Program-made: the position numbers and the translations under genes
The notes under the pieces: model-generated
Told to the model about the DNA's origin: nothing
Database searches by the model: none
The model's input: only the letters and a program-made list of their open reading frames with translations
From: Spirochaetia bacterium
GTDB taxonomy: Bacteria > Spirochaetota > Spirochaetia > DTKZ01
NCBI GenBank assembly: GCA_031270615.1
Contig: JAISXE010000271.1
Coordinates: 1-13,408 of the forward strand
DNA: 13,408 nt
Direction: 5' to 3'
Shown here: positions 13,261-13,408 of the stretch, one piece after another
Position numbering within the stretch: the first letter of the stretch is position 1
How the letters are laid out: each line of letters starts with the position of its first letter

Positions 13261-13408
13261 CTTTCCTGCAAGGGAGCGCGGGGCTGAGCGCAATTCCAAG
13301 TTTCAACTTATGGCAAGCGGAATTGTAAACAAGCGGGGCCTGACAGGTTGCATGGGCGAGCAACGATTTTGCTTTGCAAAATCGTGACCAGCCCGGCGAA
13401 ACAAAAGC
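13261..13408 (+). other. 3' non-coding tail after rplQ
   Basis: These 148 bases hold no gene I can support. The longest ATG frame (13310-13387, 25 codons) has no ribosome-binding site and runs through a palindrome. The tract contains a 7-bp inverted repeat (CAATTCC at 13291-13297 with GGAATTG at 13319-13325), a 7-base direct repeat (CAAGCGG at 13314 and 13330), and the long hairpin listed separately. It may include the end of the operon transcript and the start of an upstream region for the next gene outside the window. Confidence 0.6.
13354..13394. repeat. Perfect palindromic hairpin downstream of rplQ
   Basis: ACGATTTTGC (13363-13372) and GCAAAATCGT (13376-13385) are perfect inverted arms around a 3-base TTT loop. 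After a 5-base internal mismatch on each side, GGGC (13354-13357) can pair with GCCC (13391-13394), extending the stem. No T-tract follows on either strand, so it is not a textbook intrinsic terminator. It could be a transcript-end or RNA-stability structure, or a copy of a dispersed palindromic element. The arms are seen directly; function is inferred. Confidence 0.6.

Noticed and set aside
13310..13387. 25-codon ATG frame after rplQ
   Set aside because: No ribosome-binding site, it runs through the palindrome, and it has no recognisable sequence.

Overview
The window is one uninterrupted run of translation-machinery genes, all on the + strand. It is the bacterial S10-spc-alpha ribosomal protein supercluster. 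It opens inside the last 28 codons of rpsJ and ends 148 bases after rplQ. There are 28 genes (27 complete). Adjacent genes overlap by up to 11 bases or are separated by at most 29. I see no tRNA, rRNA, CRISPR array, insertion sequence, or gene on the - strand.

Organism: the protein sequences and layout suggest a spirochaete, probably of the Treponema group (inference, about 0.65). Reasons: secY is followed directly by rpmJ, with no adk, map or infA between; S14 is the short zinc type; RpoA resembles my memory of treponemal alpha subunits; the DNA looks moderately GC-rich with many GTG starts. No similarity search was possible.

Layout. S10 section (1-4837): rpsJ(partial)-rplC-rplD-rplW-rplB-rpsS-rplV-rpsC-rplP-rpmC-rpsQ. 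Spc section (4867-10321): rplN-rplX-rplE-rpsN-rpsH-rplF-rplR-rpsE-rpmD-rplO-secY-rpmJ. Alpha section (10331-13260): rpsM-rpsK-rpsD-rpoA-rplQ. The tail (13261-13408) has no supported gene but holds a perfect 10-bp inverted repeat. No internal promoter or T-tract terminator was recognised, so the sections are probably co-transcribed from a promoter upstream of the window.

How the genes work together: the products assemble the 30S and 50S ribosomal subunits. RpoA nucleates RNA polymerase and SecY forms the membrane channel for exported proteins. Tight spacing, three stop/start overlaps (rplD/rplW, rplX/rplE, rpoA/rplQ) and two 1-base gaps (rplV/rpsC, rpsE/rpmD) suggest translational coupling.

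No new biological system is visible; this is a core housekeeping region. The points worth a second look are small: an altered, shortened C-terminal loop in L2, a tryptophan in the L22 tunnel loop, an unusual L15 N-terminal motif, a full set of zinc-ligand ribosomal proteins, the gene-order details around secY and rpsD, and the palindrome at the 3' end.
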